Assembly: GCA_024686135.1 (NCBI GenBank)
Contig: JAIBDQ010000004.1
Location: 1 to 48,960, forward strand
Direction of reading: 5' to 3'
From: Halobacteriovorax sp.
GTDB taxonomy: Bacteria > Bdellovibrionota > Bacteriovoracia > Bacteriovoracales > Bacteriovoracaceae
Length of the DNA: 48,960 nucleotides
Every line of letters begins with the position of its first letter. Position 1 is the stretch's first letter. The position numbers were made by a program, and so were the translations under genes. Shown one piece after another: positions 32,375-41,400 of this stretch. The notes under the pieces are model-generated. The model saw only the letters and a program-made list of their open reading frames with translations. It did not search any database and had not been told where the DNA came from.

Positions 32375-34417
32375 TCATTTAGAACTTGTGCTATTTAGGC
32401 CATTATCCAAGAGATAACTATCAATAAGCCCTAAACCATTGAAATCCCCCTCTCTAAAATAAGAAATAAAGTCTCGCCCTTCCAAGTCTAAGGCCTCAAA
32501 TGAGCCATGAAGAAAGACATTTGATAAACCAAAATAATTGTATAGGTCTACTTTAGTCTTAGATTTTTCAGTAATTTTTTGGGCAAAATCTTTAAATCTC
32601 CAAAGAGGTACATTTTTAAATTTGAGATTCATTGTAAGTTTCGTTCTTTTTTGAATACAAGACTCCCATAGATATCTTCTCTTTTTAGCACTTCTAAAAA
32701 GCTTAAATTTAGGTCTACAGGTCTTATAAAGTTGATTTGAATAACTCTTATGGTTAATTTCTTTCCAGTATCGATCAAAGCTTTTTTCAAGCGATATTCT
32801 ACAAAAGAACCTATTGCTACATGTATCTCTTATCGTATTATATACTTCCTTTAAGCTTAATTTGTTAAAATGCTCAAGGCCTTCCTTTTTAATAATATAC
32901 TTTCCAGACAAAGTAAGAGGTCCTTGTAATTGATTACTTCGAAGTAGATGCCAGACGAGGGGATCTACACCTCCATAAGTTTCAAGTATATTAACCGCAT
33001 GTTTTTTAGTTAATTTTGTTAATTTTCCAGTATTATATTTCCGCCCAATAACCATTGAGAAATTATCATTATCTATAGAGATCTTATTTTTAGATTCAAT
33101 CAGATTTTCTTTACTTTTATACTCAATCTCAAGACTTCTTAAGTCCAATAGAGATTTTCTCGTTACCGACTCTAGACCTAGAAGAGATCTCATGACTCCG
33201 CCAAAAATACGGCTCCAAAAGTTTTGAATAAAATTTGTCTTTTCATAAAAATGTTTAAAGAAAGTATGAAGCTCATCATCTTTTGTAATTTGGATATGAG
33301 TGGTCGCCTGATCCTTCATCCCACCAAGCAAAAGAAGAACATATTTAGACTTCATAATGGCCTTTTTTGAATCCTCTAGTGCCAAAAGCATTGGTCTAAA
33401 TAAATCTGTATCAATTTCACCAAATCTCATACCACGCTTTAACTCTTTTTTAAGAATATCATTTTCTTCAATTTGGTGAAGTTCAGATTCTGTAAAACTA
33501 AGATGGGCCTTATAGCGATGTTCATATTCATATGAGAAATCAAAAGACAAAAGGGTAAATCTTAATAATTTTAAAAAATCTATTTGAAGAGATGCTCTAA
33601 TTCCAACTTCGGCTCCTATCGCTTTCTCCACTTGCATTCTTAGCACTTCGTCTTCTCTGACCCTCTCATTTGGATCAACAGATTGAAATTGAACTGAAGC
33701 TAAACGTGTATATCGTCCAAGTGCGCCAGCACTTAACCAAAGTGGCCCAGAAATAGGCATACTACCAATGGCCCCGGCACTAAAAGTAAGGAAGTCTTCC
33801 TTTTTTAAAATCTCTTGGTTGGGTAAGCTCTTATACTTATCGCCTTGAAATGCTAAAAAGGGTAAGAAGAGCTTTTGAAAGTTTTTAGTAAGACCTTCAG
33901 TATATGAATCGGCGAAATGGACCCATGTATATTGTCTCTTAAAAGACAGACCAGTGAAAAGAGCATACTGACTCTCCCCAACCTCTATTACTCCTTCATC
34001 AGATAATTTTGAGAGTAATTTGTTTGCAGATATTTCAAAAGAAAAAACATCTCTAACAATCCATCGTTCATCATCGAACAGATCAGGTGAGAGCTGTCTC
34101 TCTATATTCACATTGAAATCTATAAAACTTTTCGCATATCTTATGCCTATTTTATTCAGTCCGCCCCCAACAAAAATATCTTTTCCCTGCAATGCGTTCT
34201 GAGCTTGTCTCTGACCTATCCTTTCGTATTGAGTTCCAAACTCATCAAGAATTTTCTTATATAATGGGTGCTCTTTCCCAAGATCATTATTTAAACCATT
34301 TAAAAGGCGTTCTTCATCAATAACTTGAATATTGTTAAAGTTAAGATCGTTTGCCATGGCCTTTTCGTAAGCAAACATTAATGCCAGAAGAAATGGAAGG
34401 AACTTTATAAGGTTCAT
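32375..34417 (-). CDS. Large exported protein of unknown function
   Basis: The product has 680 residues from the ATG at 34415-34417, giving a signal peptide (MNLIKFLPFLLALMF...) cleaved near AMA-ND. An ATG 29 codons upstream would put a hydrophilic extension before the signal and is not favoured. The mature protein is rich in Leu, Lys and Phe with few motifs. Residues about 230-330 (SAGALGRYTRLASVQFQ, LLSFDFSYEYEHRY) look beta-barrel-like, while the C-terminal third carries several Cys (CSNRFFCRISLEK, CRPKF, CIQKR). It is first gene of an operon with the lipoprotein downstream. Not recognised. Confidence 0.65.
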   Translation of the reverse strand: MNLIKFLPFLLALMFAYEKAMANDLNFNNIQVIDEERLLNGLNNDLGKEHPLYKKILDEFGTQYERIGQRQAQNALQGKDIFVGGGLNKIGIRYAKSFIDFNVNIERQLSPDLFDDERWIVRDVFSFEISANKLLSKLSDEGVIEVGESQYALFTGLSFKRQYTWVHFADSYTEGLTKNFQKLFLPFLAFQGDKYKSLPNQEILKKEDFLTFSAGAIGSMPISGPLWLSAGALGRYTRLASVQFQSVDPNERVREDEVLRMQVEKAIGAEVGIRASLQIDFLKLLRFTLLSFDFSYEYEHRYKAHLSFTESELHQIEENDILKKELKRGMRFGEIDTDLFRPMLLALEDSKKAIMKSKYVLLLLGGMKDQATTHIQITKDDELHTFFKHFYEKTNFIQNFWSRIFGGVMRSLLGLESVTRKSLLDLRSLEIEYKSKENLIESKNKISIDNDNFSMVIGRKYNTGKLTKLTKKHAVNILETYGGVDPLVWHLLRSNQLQGPLTLSGKYIIKKEGLEHFNKLSLKEVYNTIRDTCSNRFFCRISLEKSFDRYWKEINHKSYSNQLYKTCRPKFKLFRSAKKRRYLWESCIQKRTKLTMNLKFKNVPLWRFKDFAQKITEKSKTKVDLYNYFGLSNVFLHGSFEALDLEGRDFISYFREGDFNGLGLIDSYLLDNGLNSTSSK

Positions 34418-34568
34418 TTTAGGAATCTTATAGATTTCTATATTGCCCTCAAGGGTCAAAGTAGTCCGGTTCCTAGCTCCATTCCTTTTCAAGTGTTTAA
34501 ACATTCTTTCCTATCGGAAGTTATTGATTATTGTTTATTAGCTGATTAAATTGATTTATATAAAATCT

Positions 34569-34591
34569 GTCAGAAAACTGACCACTATAAT
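34569..34591 (+). promoter_or_regulatory. TATAAT -10 box with an overlapping inverted repeat
   Basis: TATAAT at 34586-34591 is a perfect -10. Directly upstream, in the -35/-10 spacer, GTCAG-AAAA-CTGAC (34569-34582) is a perfect 5-bp dyad that could be a repressor operator for the 34641 gene. No good -35 is visible. Confidence 0.45.
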
Positions 34592-34640
34592 TATCGCCCT
34601 TAAAATCTAAACAAATTATCCTTTTTACCGATTAGTAATT

Positions 34641-35015
34641 ATGGGTGAAAAGAAAATAGAAACTAATGAAATTCAAACTTGCTCGTTCACTGGAAGACAA
34701 TTCCTTTCCAGTGAATATCCAAAGCTATGTAGTTGTTGTAAAAAGGAATTCAATAATAGACAGTCTTACTGGGAGTCAACCAGTCCCCTAGAGCATGGCA
34801 ATTACTCAAATGGGAACCAAAACGATATCTTTGAATACAGAAACTGCAATGATTGCTCTTCAACTTTGGTTACCAAACTATTAGATGAAAGGGATCATTC
34901 CAACGAAGGTAATAAAAAACGTGAACAATGGGAACAACAGTTTCAATTTCTTGTATCTAACGGGATTCCAAAAGAAAGGGCCAAAACGATTCTTTCTAAA
35001 AAAAAGTACATTTAA
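34641..35015 (+). CDS. Small Cys-rich, zinc-finger-like protein
   Basis: The product is a 124-residue cytoplasmic protein. Cysteines are grouped as C14, a CSCC cluster at about 30-33, and a CNDC pair at about 74-77, as in treble-clef or zinc-ribbon folds. The C-terminal part (about 90-124) is a charged helix. It may bind nucleic acid or serve as a structural zinc protein, but no family is recognised. It is monocistronic behind the 34569-34591 promoter, and its stop interlocks with the next gene (TTAA at 35012-35015). Confidence 0.65.
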   Translation: MGEKKIETNEIQTCSFTGRQFLSSEYPKLCSCCKKEFNNRQSYWESTSPLEHGNYSNGNQNDIFEYRNCNDCSSTLVTKLLDERDHSNEGNKKREQWEQQFQFLVSNGIPKERAKTILSKKKYI

Positions 35016-36559
35016 TCTAAATTCTTTTCCTTTTTTAGAATACTCATAGCAATCTTCACCCCATCAACGGCAGCAGATGTTATTCCACCGGCATGACCTG
35101 CCCCCTCGCCGCAGGGGTATAAACCAGCATGGGAAGTGGACTCCAAGGTTTCACGGTCCCTTTGAATAGTGACGGGAGCCGAAGTCCTTGTTTCGGGAGC
35201 TATCAAAATCGCTTTTTCAGAAAAACCTTTAAGAGATCTTTCAAATTCACCAAAAGCCTTTTTTAAATGTGCTGTTATAAAACTAGGAAGTACTTCATCC
35301 AAATCTTGCCTATAGATTCCCGAAGGGCAGCTAGTTTTTGGGCTCTGCCCTTCTCCAACTTTTCCTTCTAGGAACCTATCAAGTTCGATGAAGGGAACTT
35401 CTTTTTTATTGGCCTTTAGTCCCGATAAATCATAAGCGGCTTTCTCAATCTTCCTTTGAAACTTCATACCTGCTAATAAATCACCGTCGAAATCTTTTCC
35501 TGCCTCAACAGAAACGACTAGTGCACTATTAGACCAAGGTGAATTCCTTGCGTAGTTACTCATTCCATTAACTACTAAACCATTATTTTCGGTTCCACTT
35601 GAGAGAACATACCCTCCTGGACACATACAAAAAGAATAGGTTCCTTTTTTTGATTCTGGATTCTCCCAAGAGAGACGATACCTGGCAGCCCCAAGCTCAT
35701 ATTTTGTGTACTCTCCATATTGAATATAATCCATATGCTTTCGTGGATGTTCAATCCTAACACCCACAGCGAAGCTTTTAGGTTTCATAGCTACCTTGAG
35801 TTCCTCTAGATGTTCATACATATCGCCAGCGGAGTGACCTGTGGCCAGAATCACATTATTACTTTGGAGCTTTTCACCATTACTAAGACTTACTCCAACG
35901 ATTTTTTTATCAACAAAATCTAGTTCTTCTACTTTTGTATTGTAGAGAATTTCACAGCCTCTTTCCTGCAAGTATTCAGACACTTTCCCAATTAAAACTC
36001 TAATTTTATTTGATCCTAAATGGGGATTTGAGAGATAAGCGGTATCTTCTGGGGCTCCGAAATCAACTAGACGATTCATAACGTAACTAACATAAGGTGA
36101 TTTAATTCTAGTGATCAACTTCCCATCACTAAAGAGCCCTGCACCCCCCTCTCCGTAACATACATTACTTTCAGGGTTGAACTGCCCATACCTCCAGGCC
36201 TTGGCAATATCTTTCATTCTTTCGTGCGCCCTCTGACCCCTTTCTACAATTATTGATGGAACTCCATAGTCCGCTAATCTTAAAGCGCAGAACAGTCCTC
36301 CTGGACCAGCACCTACTATAATAGGTTTCTTGTCTAGTGAGCCTAAGTTTTTAAATTCTTCTTTGATGATTGAGAACTTTTCACCTGCTTTAACCAGTTC
36401 TAAATTATACTGGTAGCGTGGTCTCTTACCTCGATTGGCACCTCTCGCATCTAAACTTTGGGACAAGATTCTAAAGTCATTATATTCTGGAAATCTCTTA
36501 GTGACTTCCCGCTCCAAATCCTCTTCAAAATCTAAGGTTATTTGTATTCTCTTTGACAT
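35012..36559 (-). CDS. FAD-dependent dehydrogenase-like flavoprotein (COG2509 type)
   Basis: The protein has 515 residues. An N-terminal ferredoxin-like segment (about 1-70) precedes the FAD-binding GAGPGGLFCALRLADYG (about 82-98). ESNVCYGEGGAGLFSDGKLITRIKS (about 133-157) is the signature block of this uncharacterised FAD-dependent family. YSFCMCPGGYVLSSG (about 308-322) and a C-terminal FAD block, GLYPCGEGAGHAGGITSAAVDG (about 479-500), complete it. The substrate is unknown for the family. It is divergent from cinA with only 33 bp between starts and a shared symmetric -10. Confidence 0.85.
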   Translation of the reverse strand: MSKRIQITLDFEEDLEREVTKRFPEYNDFRILSQSLDARGANRGKRPRYQYNLELVKAGEKFSIIKEEFKNLGSLDKKPIIVGAGPGGLFCALRLADYGVPSIIVERGQRAHERMKDIAKAWRYGQFNPESNVCYGEGGAGLFSDGKLITRIKSPYVSYVMNRLVDFGAPEDTAYLSNPHLGSNKIRVLIGKVSEYLQERGCEILYNTKVEELDFVDKKIVGVSLSNGEKLQSNNVILATGHSAGDMYEHLEELKVAMKPKSFAVGVRIEHPRKHMDYIQYGEYTKYELGAARYRLSWENPESKKGTYSFCMCPGGYVLSSGTENNGLVVNGMSNYARNSPWSNSALVVSVEAGKDFDGDLLAGMKFQRKIEKAAYDLSGLKANKKEVPFIELDRFLEGKVGEGQSPKTSCPSGIYRQDLDEVLPSFITAHLKKAFGEFERSLKGFSEKAILIAPETRTSAPVTIQRDRETLESTSHAGLYPCGEGAGHAGGITSAAVDGVKIAMSILKKEKNLD

Positions 36560-36567
36560 ATACAGAC

Positions 36568-36574
36568 TATAATA
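36568..36574. promoter_or_regulatory. Symmetric -10 element serving divergent genes
   Basis: TATAATA reads TATAAT on the plus strand and TATTAT on the minus strand. It lies midway in the 33-bp gap between the flavoprotein and cinA, suiting transcription in both directions. The minus transcript would begin almost at its ATG. -35 elements are weak on both sides. Confidence 0.45.
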
Positions 36575-36592
36575 CAGAATCTGGAGAGGAAC

Positions 36593-37837
36593 TTGAAGGC
36601 TAAGATTATTATCATTGGAAATGAGCTGCTCTATGGTCGAATTGCCGACACAAATGGGCCGTGGTTAGCTAAATGGCTTGATTCAAGGGGTATTGAACTC
36701 GATGAGATTCGGGTACTGCCTGATGAAAGAGAAGTTCTTTTAAAGGCCTTTGAGGAAGGATTCAAAGATTGTGATCTTATTTTAACTTCCGGTGGAATTG
36801 GTCCCACTAAAGACGATATGACGAAATCACTCTTAGCTGAGTTCACTGGAAAAAAACTAGTCCCCTGCGAAAAGACCGCTAAAATAGTCATCGAAAATTA
36901 TAAATATTACGATCGGCAGTGGACTCCAGAATTAAATTCTTATCATCATATCCCTGAAGACTTTATTGCGACGCCTAATCCTAAAGGACTAGCCCCGGGG
37001 CTTATTTTTATCAAAGATGAGAAGCTTATCGCCGCTGCTCCTGGGGTTCCAAGAGAGCTTAAGGCCATGGTGGAAGAGGAATTCGCGCCATATATCGACA
37101 AGTTATTTAAAAATAAATACGCACCAAAAAGTCGAGTGGTAATTAGAACGGCAAGAGTTCCGGAAGAGAAAATTTTTAAGGAATTATGCCCCACACTTTG
37201 GGATGACCTCAGTCAATTTGGTCTAGTAAGCTCGTTGCCACAAGTTATTGGGGTCGATATCGTAGTCACGATTAACGGTGAAGACTCTAGTCATGAGTTA
37301 GAGAAAATTAAGAAGTTGATAGAAAAAACAGATCTTCATGAATATGTTTGGCAATGGGACAACTCACCACTTCCAGAACTCGTTATTAATGAAGCTATAG
37401 AAAAAAACCTAACCTTTGCCTTTGCTGAATCTTGTACCGGAGGGCTTACAGCGAGTAGAATTACTGATATCCCTGGTTCTTCAAAAGTATTTCTTGGAAG
37501 TCTCGTTACGTATTCAAATGATGCAAAGACAAATATTCTTGGTGTAAAACAACAAACTTTGAAGAAGTTCGGCGCTGTAAGTGAAGAAACCGTTAATGAG
37601 ATGGCAACAGGGGTACTAGATAAAATGGGGGCGGATTTGGCGGTAGCCTTTAGTGGAATAGCGGGCCCGTCCGGTGGGAGCGAAATCAAACCTGTTGGTA
37701 CACTTGCCCTAGCTTCTGGAAAGAAAAAAGATATTAAAACAGATTTATATCATTTTGCCGGTGATCGAGAGCGTTTAAAACTACGTTTTTCAGAAGTTGG
37801 TCTCTTTAAATTACTTCAATTAATTAGGAATTACTGA
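36593..37837 (+). CDS. cinA: CinA-family protein: nicotinamide-nucleotide amidase
   Basis: This two-domain protein has 414 residues. The N-terminal MoaB/CinA domain (about 1-170) contains IIIIGNELLYGRIADTN and LTSGGIGPTKDDMT. The C-terminal domain (about 255-414) contains AFAESCTGGLTASRITDIPGSS, GSLVTYSNDAKTNILGV and VAFSGIAGPSGG, matching the nicotinamide mononucleotide deamidase of pyridine-nucleotide salvage. Translation starts at TTG with GGAGAGGAAC just upstream. The gene is also linked to competence and RecA in other bacteria. It overlaps the next minus-strand gene by 7 nt at its stop. Confidence 0.93.
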   Translation: MKAKIIIIGNELLYGRIADTNGPWLAKWLDSRGIELDEIRVLPDEREVLLKAFEEGFKDCDLILTSGGIGPTKDDMTKSLLAEFTGKKLVPCEKTAKIVIENYKYYDRQWTPELNSYHHIPEDFIATPNPKGLAPGLIFIKDEKLIAAAPGVPRELKAMVEEEFAPYIDKLFKNKYAPKSRVVIRTARVPEEKIFKELCPTLWDDLSQFGLVSSLPQVIGVDIVVTINGEDSSHELEKIKKLIEKTDLHEYVWQWDNSPLPELVINEAIEKNLTFAFAESCTGGLTASRITDIPGSSKVFLGSLVTYSNDAKTNILGVKQQTLKKFGAVSEETVNEMATGVLDKMGADLAVAFSGIAGPSGGSEIKPVGTLALASGKKKDIKTDLYHFAGDRERLKLRFSEVGLFKLLQLIRNY

Positions 37838-38232
37838 CCTAATTTAGAAAAATCTATAGTTGTGTTATCAATTGTTTCATCTAAGCTTTCTTGCTTTTTA
37901 GGTGGTGCTTGAGGCTTTGATGAAGTTACACTCGCGGGTTCTTTTTTATTATTTAAGTCTTGCTTCATCATCTTACTAGCGGCGCCTGATTGAATTTTCT
38001 TTTTTGCGATTTCACTATATTTTTGAAAGTCTTTATCATTTAAACCGTTTAATTCATTTCTCGCTTTTGCAGCTTGCTCAGGAGTGATCTGCCCCATCTT
38101 AACCATTGAGTCTAACATTTTTGATACTTCGGCCTTATCAATTTTCATTCCTTTCAACATATTCATCATTCCGGCATCCATGGCATTGGCAATAACGGAA
38201 ACAAAAAATAGAAAGCAAATGATAATTTTCAT
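37831..38232 (-). CDS. Small periplasmic protein of unknown function
   Basis: The product has 133 residues from the ATG at 38230-38232, which has GGAG 7 nt upstream. A TTG four codons earlier would consume that site. The signal peptide is MKIIICFLFFVSVIANA, cleaved before MDAGMM. The mature part is Met/Lys-rich and helical (MLKGMKIDKAEVSKMLDSM, ITPEQAAKARNEL), followed by a Pro/Lys/Ser linker and the tail TIDFSKLGQ. It could be a small adaptor or assembly factor; no family is recognised. Confidence 0.7.
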   Translation of the reverse strand: MKIIICFLFFVSVIANAMDAGMMNMLKGMKIDKAEVSKMLDSMVKMGQITPEQAAKARNELNGLNDKDFQKYSEIAKKKIQSGAASKMMKQDLNNKKEPASVTSSKPQAPPKKQESLDETIDNTTIDFSKLGQ

Positions 38233-38304
38233 AGAAGACTCCAAGAATTTCGTGTCATATTATTCTACCTTACTTCTCGGTTATTCTAAGGATATATTTA
38301 GTCT

Positions 38305-38318
38305 TCTAAATATTTAGA
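38305..38318. promoter_or_regulatory. 14-bp palindrome upstream of the giant lipoprotein gene
   Basis: TCTAAATATTTAGA is a perfect dyad at 38305-38318, with AGTC/ACT just outside it. It sits 161 bp before the likely start at 38479 and 73 bp beyond the divergent gene start. It could be an operator or enhancer site. Confidence 0.35.
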
Positions 38319-38478
38319 CTTTTAGCCACCAAATATTGGCGAAAAATACTTGTGAATTTCTCTTTACTGCCCTTTATTTCAATACCTTACAAATAAGATG
38401 AAACGAATCAGCCTACCCCCTAGGATAATGACTATAGAGATAAAGAACAGATTCAAAATACCGAAAAGAAGACAGGTG

Positions 38479-41400
38479 ATGAAAAAGAGCAAGGGTGCCA
38501 CATTTTTTAATCGTTTTACCGCCATTTTATTGTTGGTAGGCCTTCTTGTATTTTCATCATGTGTTCAGAGCCCAAATGGTAAAAGAAAAAGTTCTGGTAG
38601 CTCTAATCAGAAAACCTCCAACGGTGGAACTCCAAATACCCCCACTTTTTCAAATAGCCTTAACTTCTTTCAAAACGGTGCCGTACAATCAAGTTCAAAC
38701 TTAACCATCAATACTGATTTTTCAGATACTTTTTATCTAAGAGGTGACGAGATAGATAGTCTTATCAATCCTTCAAACAAAAGTATTGTTCAATGTATGG
38801 TGGTTAGATTTCCACAAAGTTTAAATAATAAACTTCTTGTCGTCGCACTTTCGCCGCAGTTCTTTTTTAACTTTAGTACTCAAACCCAAGAGTATTACTA
38901 CTTAGCTTCACCTTCAGAATCCAATACAAACCAGACGTTTTGTAATAAGCCCGGAATCAACTCTGCTCTAGCGACTGATTTTCCAGCCGAGACAATTTCA
39001 TATTCACTTACTGATATTTGTCCCTCTTGTGTTTCTTCTCTTCTAGCTTCAGACCCTGTTCAGGTGAGAACTTCAGGTGGAACACAGATTACAAATATTG
39101 AAACAAATTATCTCTCCATAAGATTAACAAATAACAGTGGAACAGTTAACAACGGACCAAGCTGTGGGTCAACTCAGGAATGTCAATCAAAAGGGTTTGA
39201 CTGTTGTAGTTTAGGTCAATGTGTTAACGATAAACAGCTCAAAGACGGAACCGACACGACTAGCGCTGAATACCTACAGGCAGAACAAGATATCTTTTCT
39301 AATCCTTCAAATATTTTTAACTATCCTAATTTTTATCACTTATGCTCAGTTGATGTTCCTGTTGTTCCAACGCCAACTCCGCCGGTTGACCCGAGCATCG
39401 AGGCTGCCAAGAAGTTTACTCGTCTTAAAGAGCTATACGAATGTACGACACCTTCCGAAGGTGAAATGAGTCTTTGTACCCTCACTTTTGAAGATGCTCC
39501 AGTAAATGCCACATATCAAACAGGATTAGACGATAGAAGTTTCTTTGATATATACACGGGAACAAATCCCGTCCCTGAGCATTCAATTGAACAGATTATT
39601 TACTCTGGAGAAATTCTCTTTAGTAATAGAAACTTCTTGAAGGACAATTTCACTATCAATGGAATTAGCAGTATCTCAAGTGGAGATCCTCAAGGGAATG
39701 ATACTATTACAGATGCAGTAAGTATTTTTCTTGATCCGGCTTACCAAATTTCAAACTCTGCACCTAATCAAACTCTTAAAATTCAATATCGTATTGACGG
39801 CTCATGTAAACGAGTTAGCTCCAGTCTTGCGAAATGTGAAAAGCATTACGTTCAAGGTGAAAACTTAAGTAAAGTAACAGATCACTTTCCTGCTAGTAAC
39901 GAATTTTTACTACCATTTTATGCTGATACTAATAAAACGGTAAAAGTCGAAGTAGATGAGACAACAAAGTTACAAGGATCAGAATGGGTTCTAACACTTA
40001 CCTCACCAGCAAAAATCACTTTTCAAGGTGTAGGCCTTCAGGTTTACGATACACAGAAGCTTAAGATCACCTACTTTGTGGACCTGAACTCCTTTGACGT
40101 CTTACAGAAAGTTGAAGATGCTGCTGATGAAATTAAAACTATTTGTGACTGTGGAACTGGCGACTGTACTTTAGAGGAAGTCATCGTCAACGATGCCGTT
40201 GTAGATTATTCTTGTAAATACCCTGAGCCCGACATACCGGCTCCGCCGCTTCAACAAACGGTCTTACTTAGCTCAAAAACAGTTCCCGTAAGATACTATG
40301 ATGCTGACGGCGTATATCAGTCAGATGTGACTTTTAATTCAAAGCCTCAAGAAGGTACTGCTTTTAAATATGATGATGGAAACCTCCTGAAGCCTAATAA
40401 TGTTGATAACTATATTGGATTTAATGAGATCTACGGCTCTATCACTTCAATTGGAACCGACGCAAAATCAGCAAAAGAAGTATCTGTCGTAAAAGGACGT
40501 AACTACGATATCTTTGTAGATACGGGAACATTCTCTAGTTGCTTCTTTTGTGGAACTGATTATTTTAGTGGGGTCACTAAACTTTTCCCAGCGAACTTTC
40601 TAAATAAAGGTGGAGGTTACTCACCCGACTTACAAACAACTAACCCAATTCAGGCATCCACATATCCTGCCCATGATAAAATATTTGGACGTGCTTGTTT
40701 TGTACCAGCCACGATGATCCCATGGACCCATAAAACATCATCAGATCGTCAACAACAAAGAAAAAGTAGATTGGCCGCTCAGCACTTCCTTTTTGCAAAT
40801 GGTTACCAAAGAGACTGGTTTGGCTTTGACTACGGATCAGTAATTGGTTCATTCGACGGTGTTCGTTGGTTTGCAATTGGTAACCAAAGAAGAATAAAGT
40901 CAGAATCGACAAAACTCTTTCTAGCAGTTAATGCCTATTTTGGGGATCAAACTATTGAAAGTACCTTTACTGTAGTTGTCTCAGACGCTTCAAGTACTGC
41001 TCAAAGTGGTTCGACCGTTACTTCAGACTTTGATTCTGACGGGGCACAATGCCAACAGAACCACCTTTGTAATACTGATAAAGATTGTGCCACTCAACTT
41101 GGTTGGGACTATGTCTGTGAAACTGTCGCCACTATAAAGACAAAATGGCCAAGGTTCGACTCAAATGGTCTAGAAGTTCCTGAACTAGAACCACAAGAAA
41201 ACCTAATTAACCTCTTAGGAGGCCTAGGAGGAGCTACCAAACGATGTGTTTATAGAGGTAGAGGCGCTCCTTGTAGCACTGATTATCAAATCAACGACCC
41301 AACAAATAGTTACTCAGGAACAGATAGTGAGAAGCTACATGCCTGCACATCCAACAACTACTGCCAGCAATTTCTACAAGGTATACAAGTAGAAAAGTTT

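Noticed and set aside
36553-36573. TTGACA followed by TATAAT before cinA
   Set aside because: The spacer is only 9 bp, far too short for a sigma-70 pair; only the -10 is kept.
40640-40912. Minus-strand 90-codon frame inside the giant lipoprotein gene
   Set aside because: It is a shadow frame; the plus frame is continuous with coherent Cys modules.
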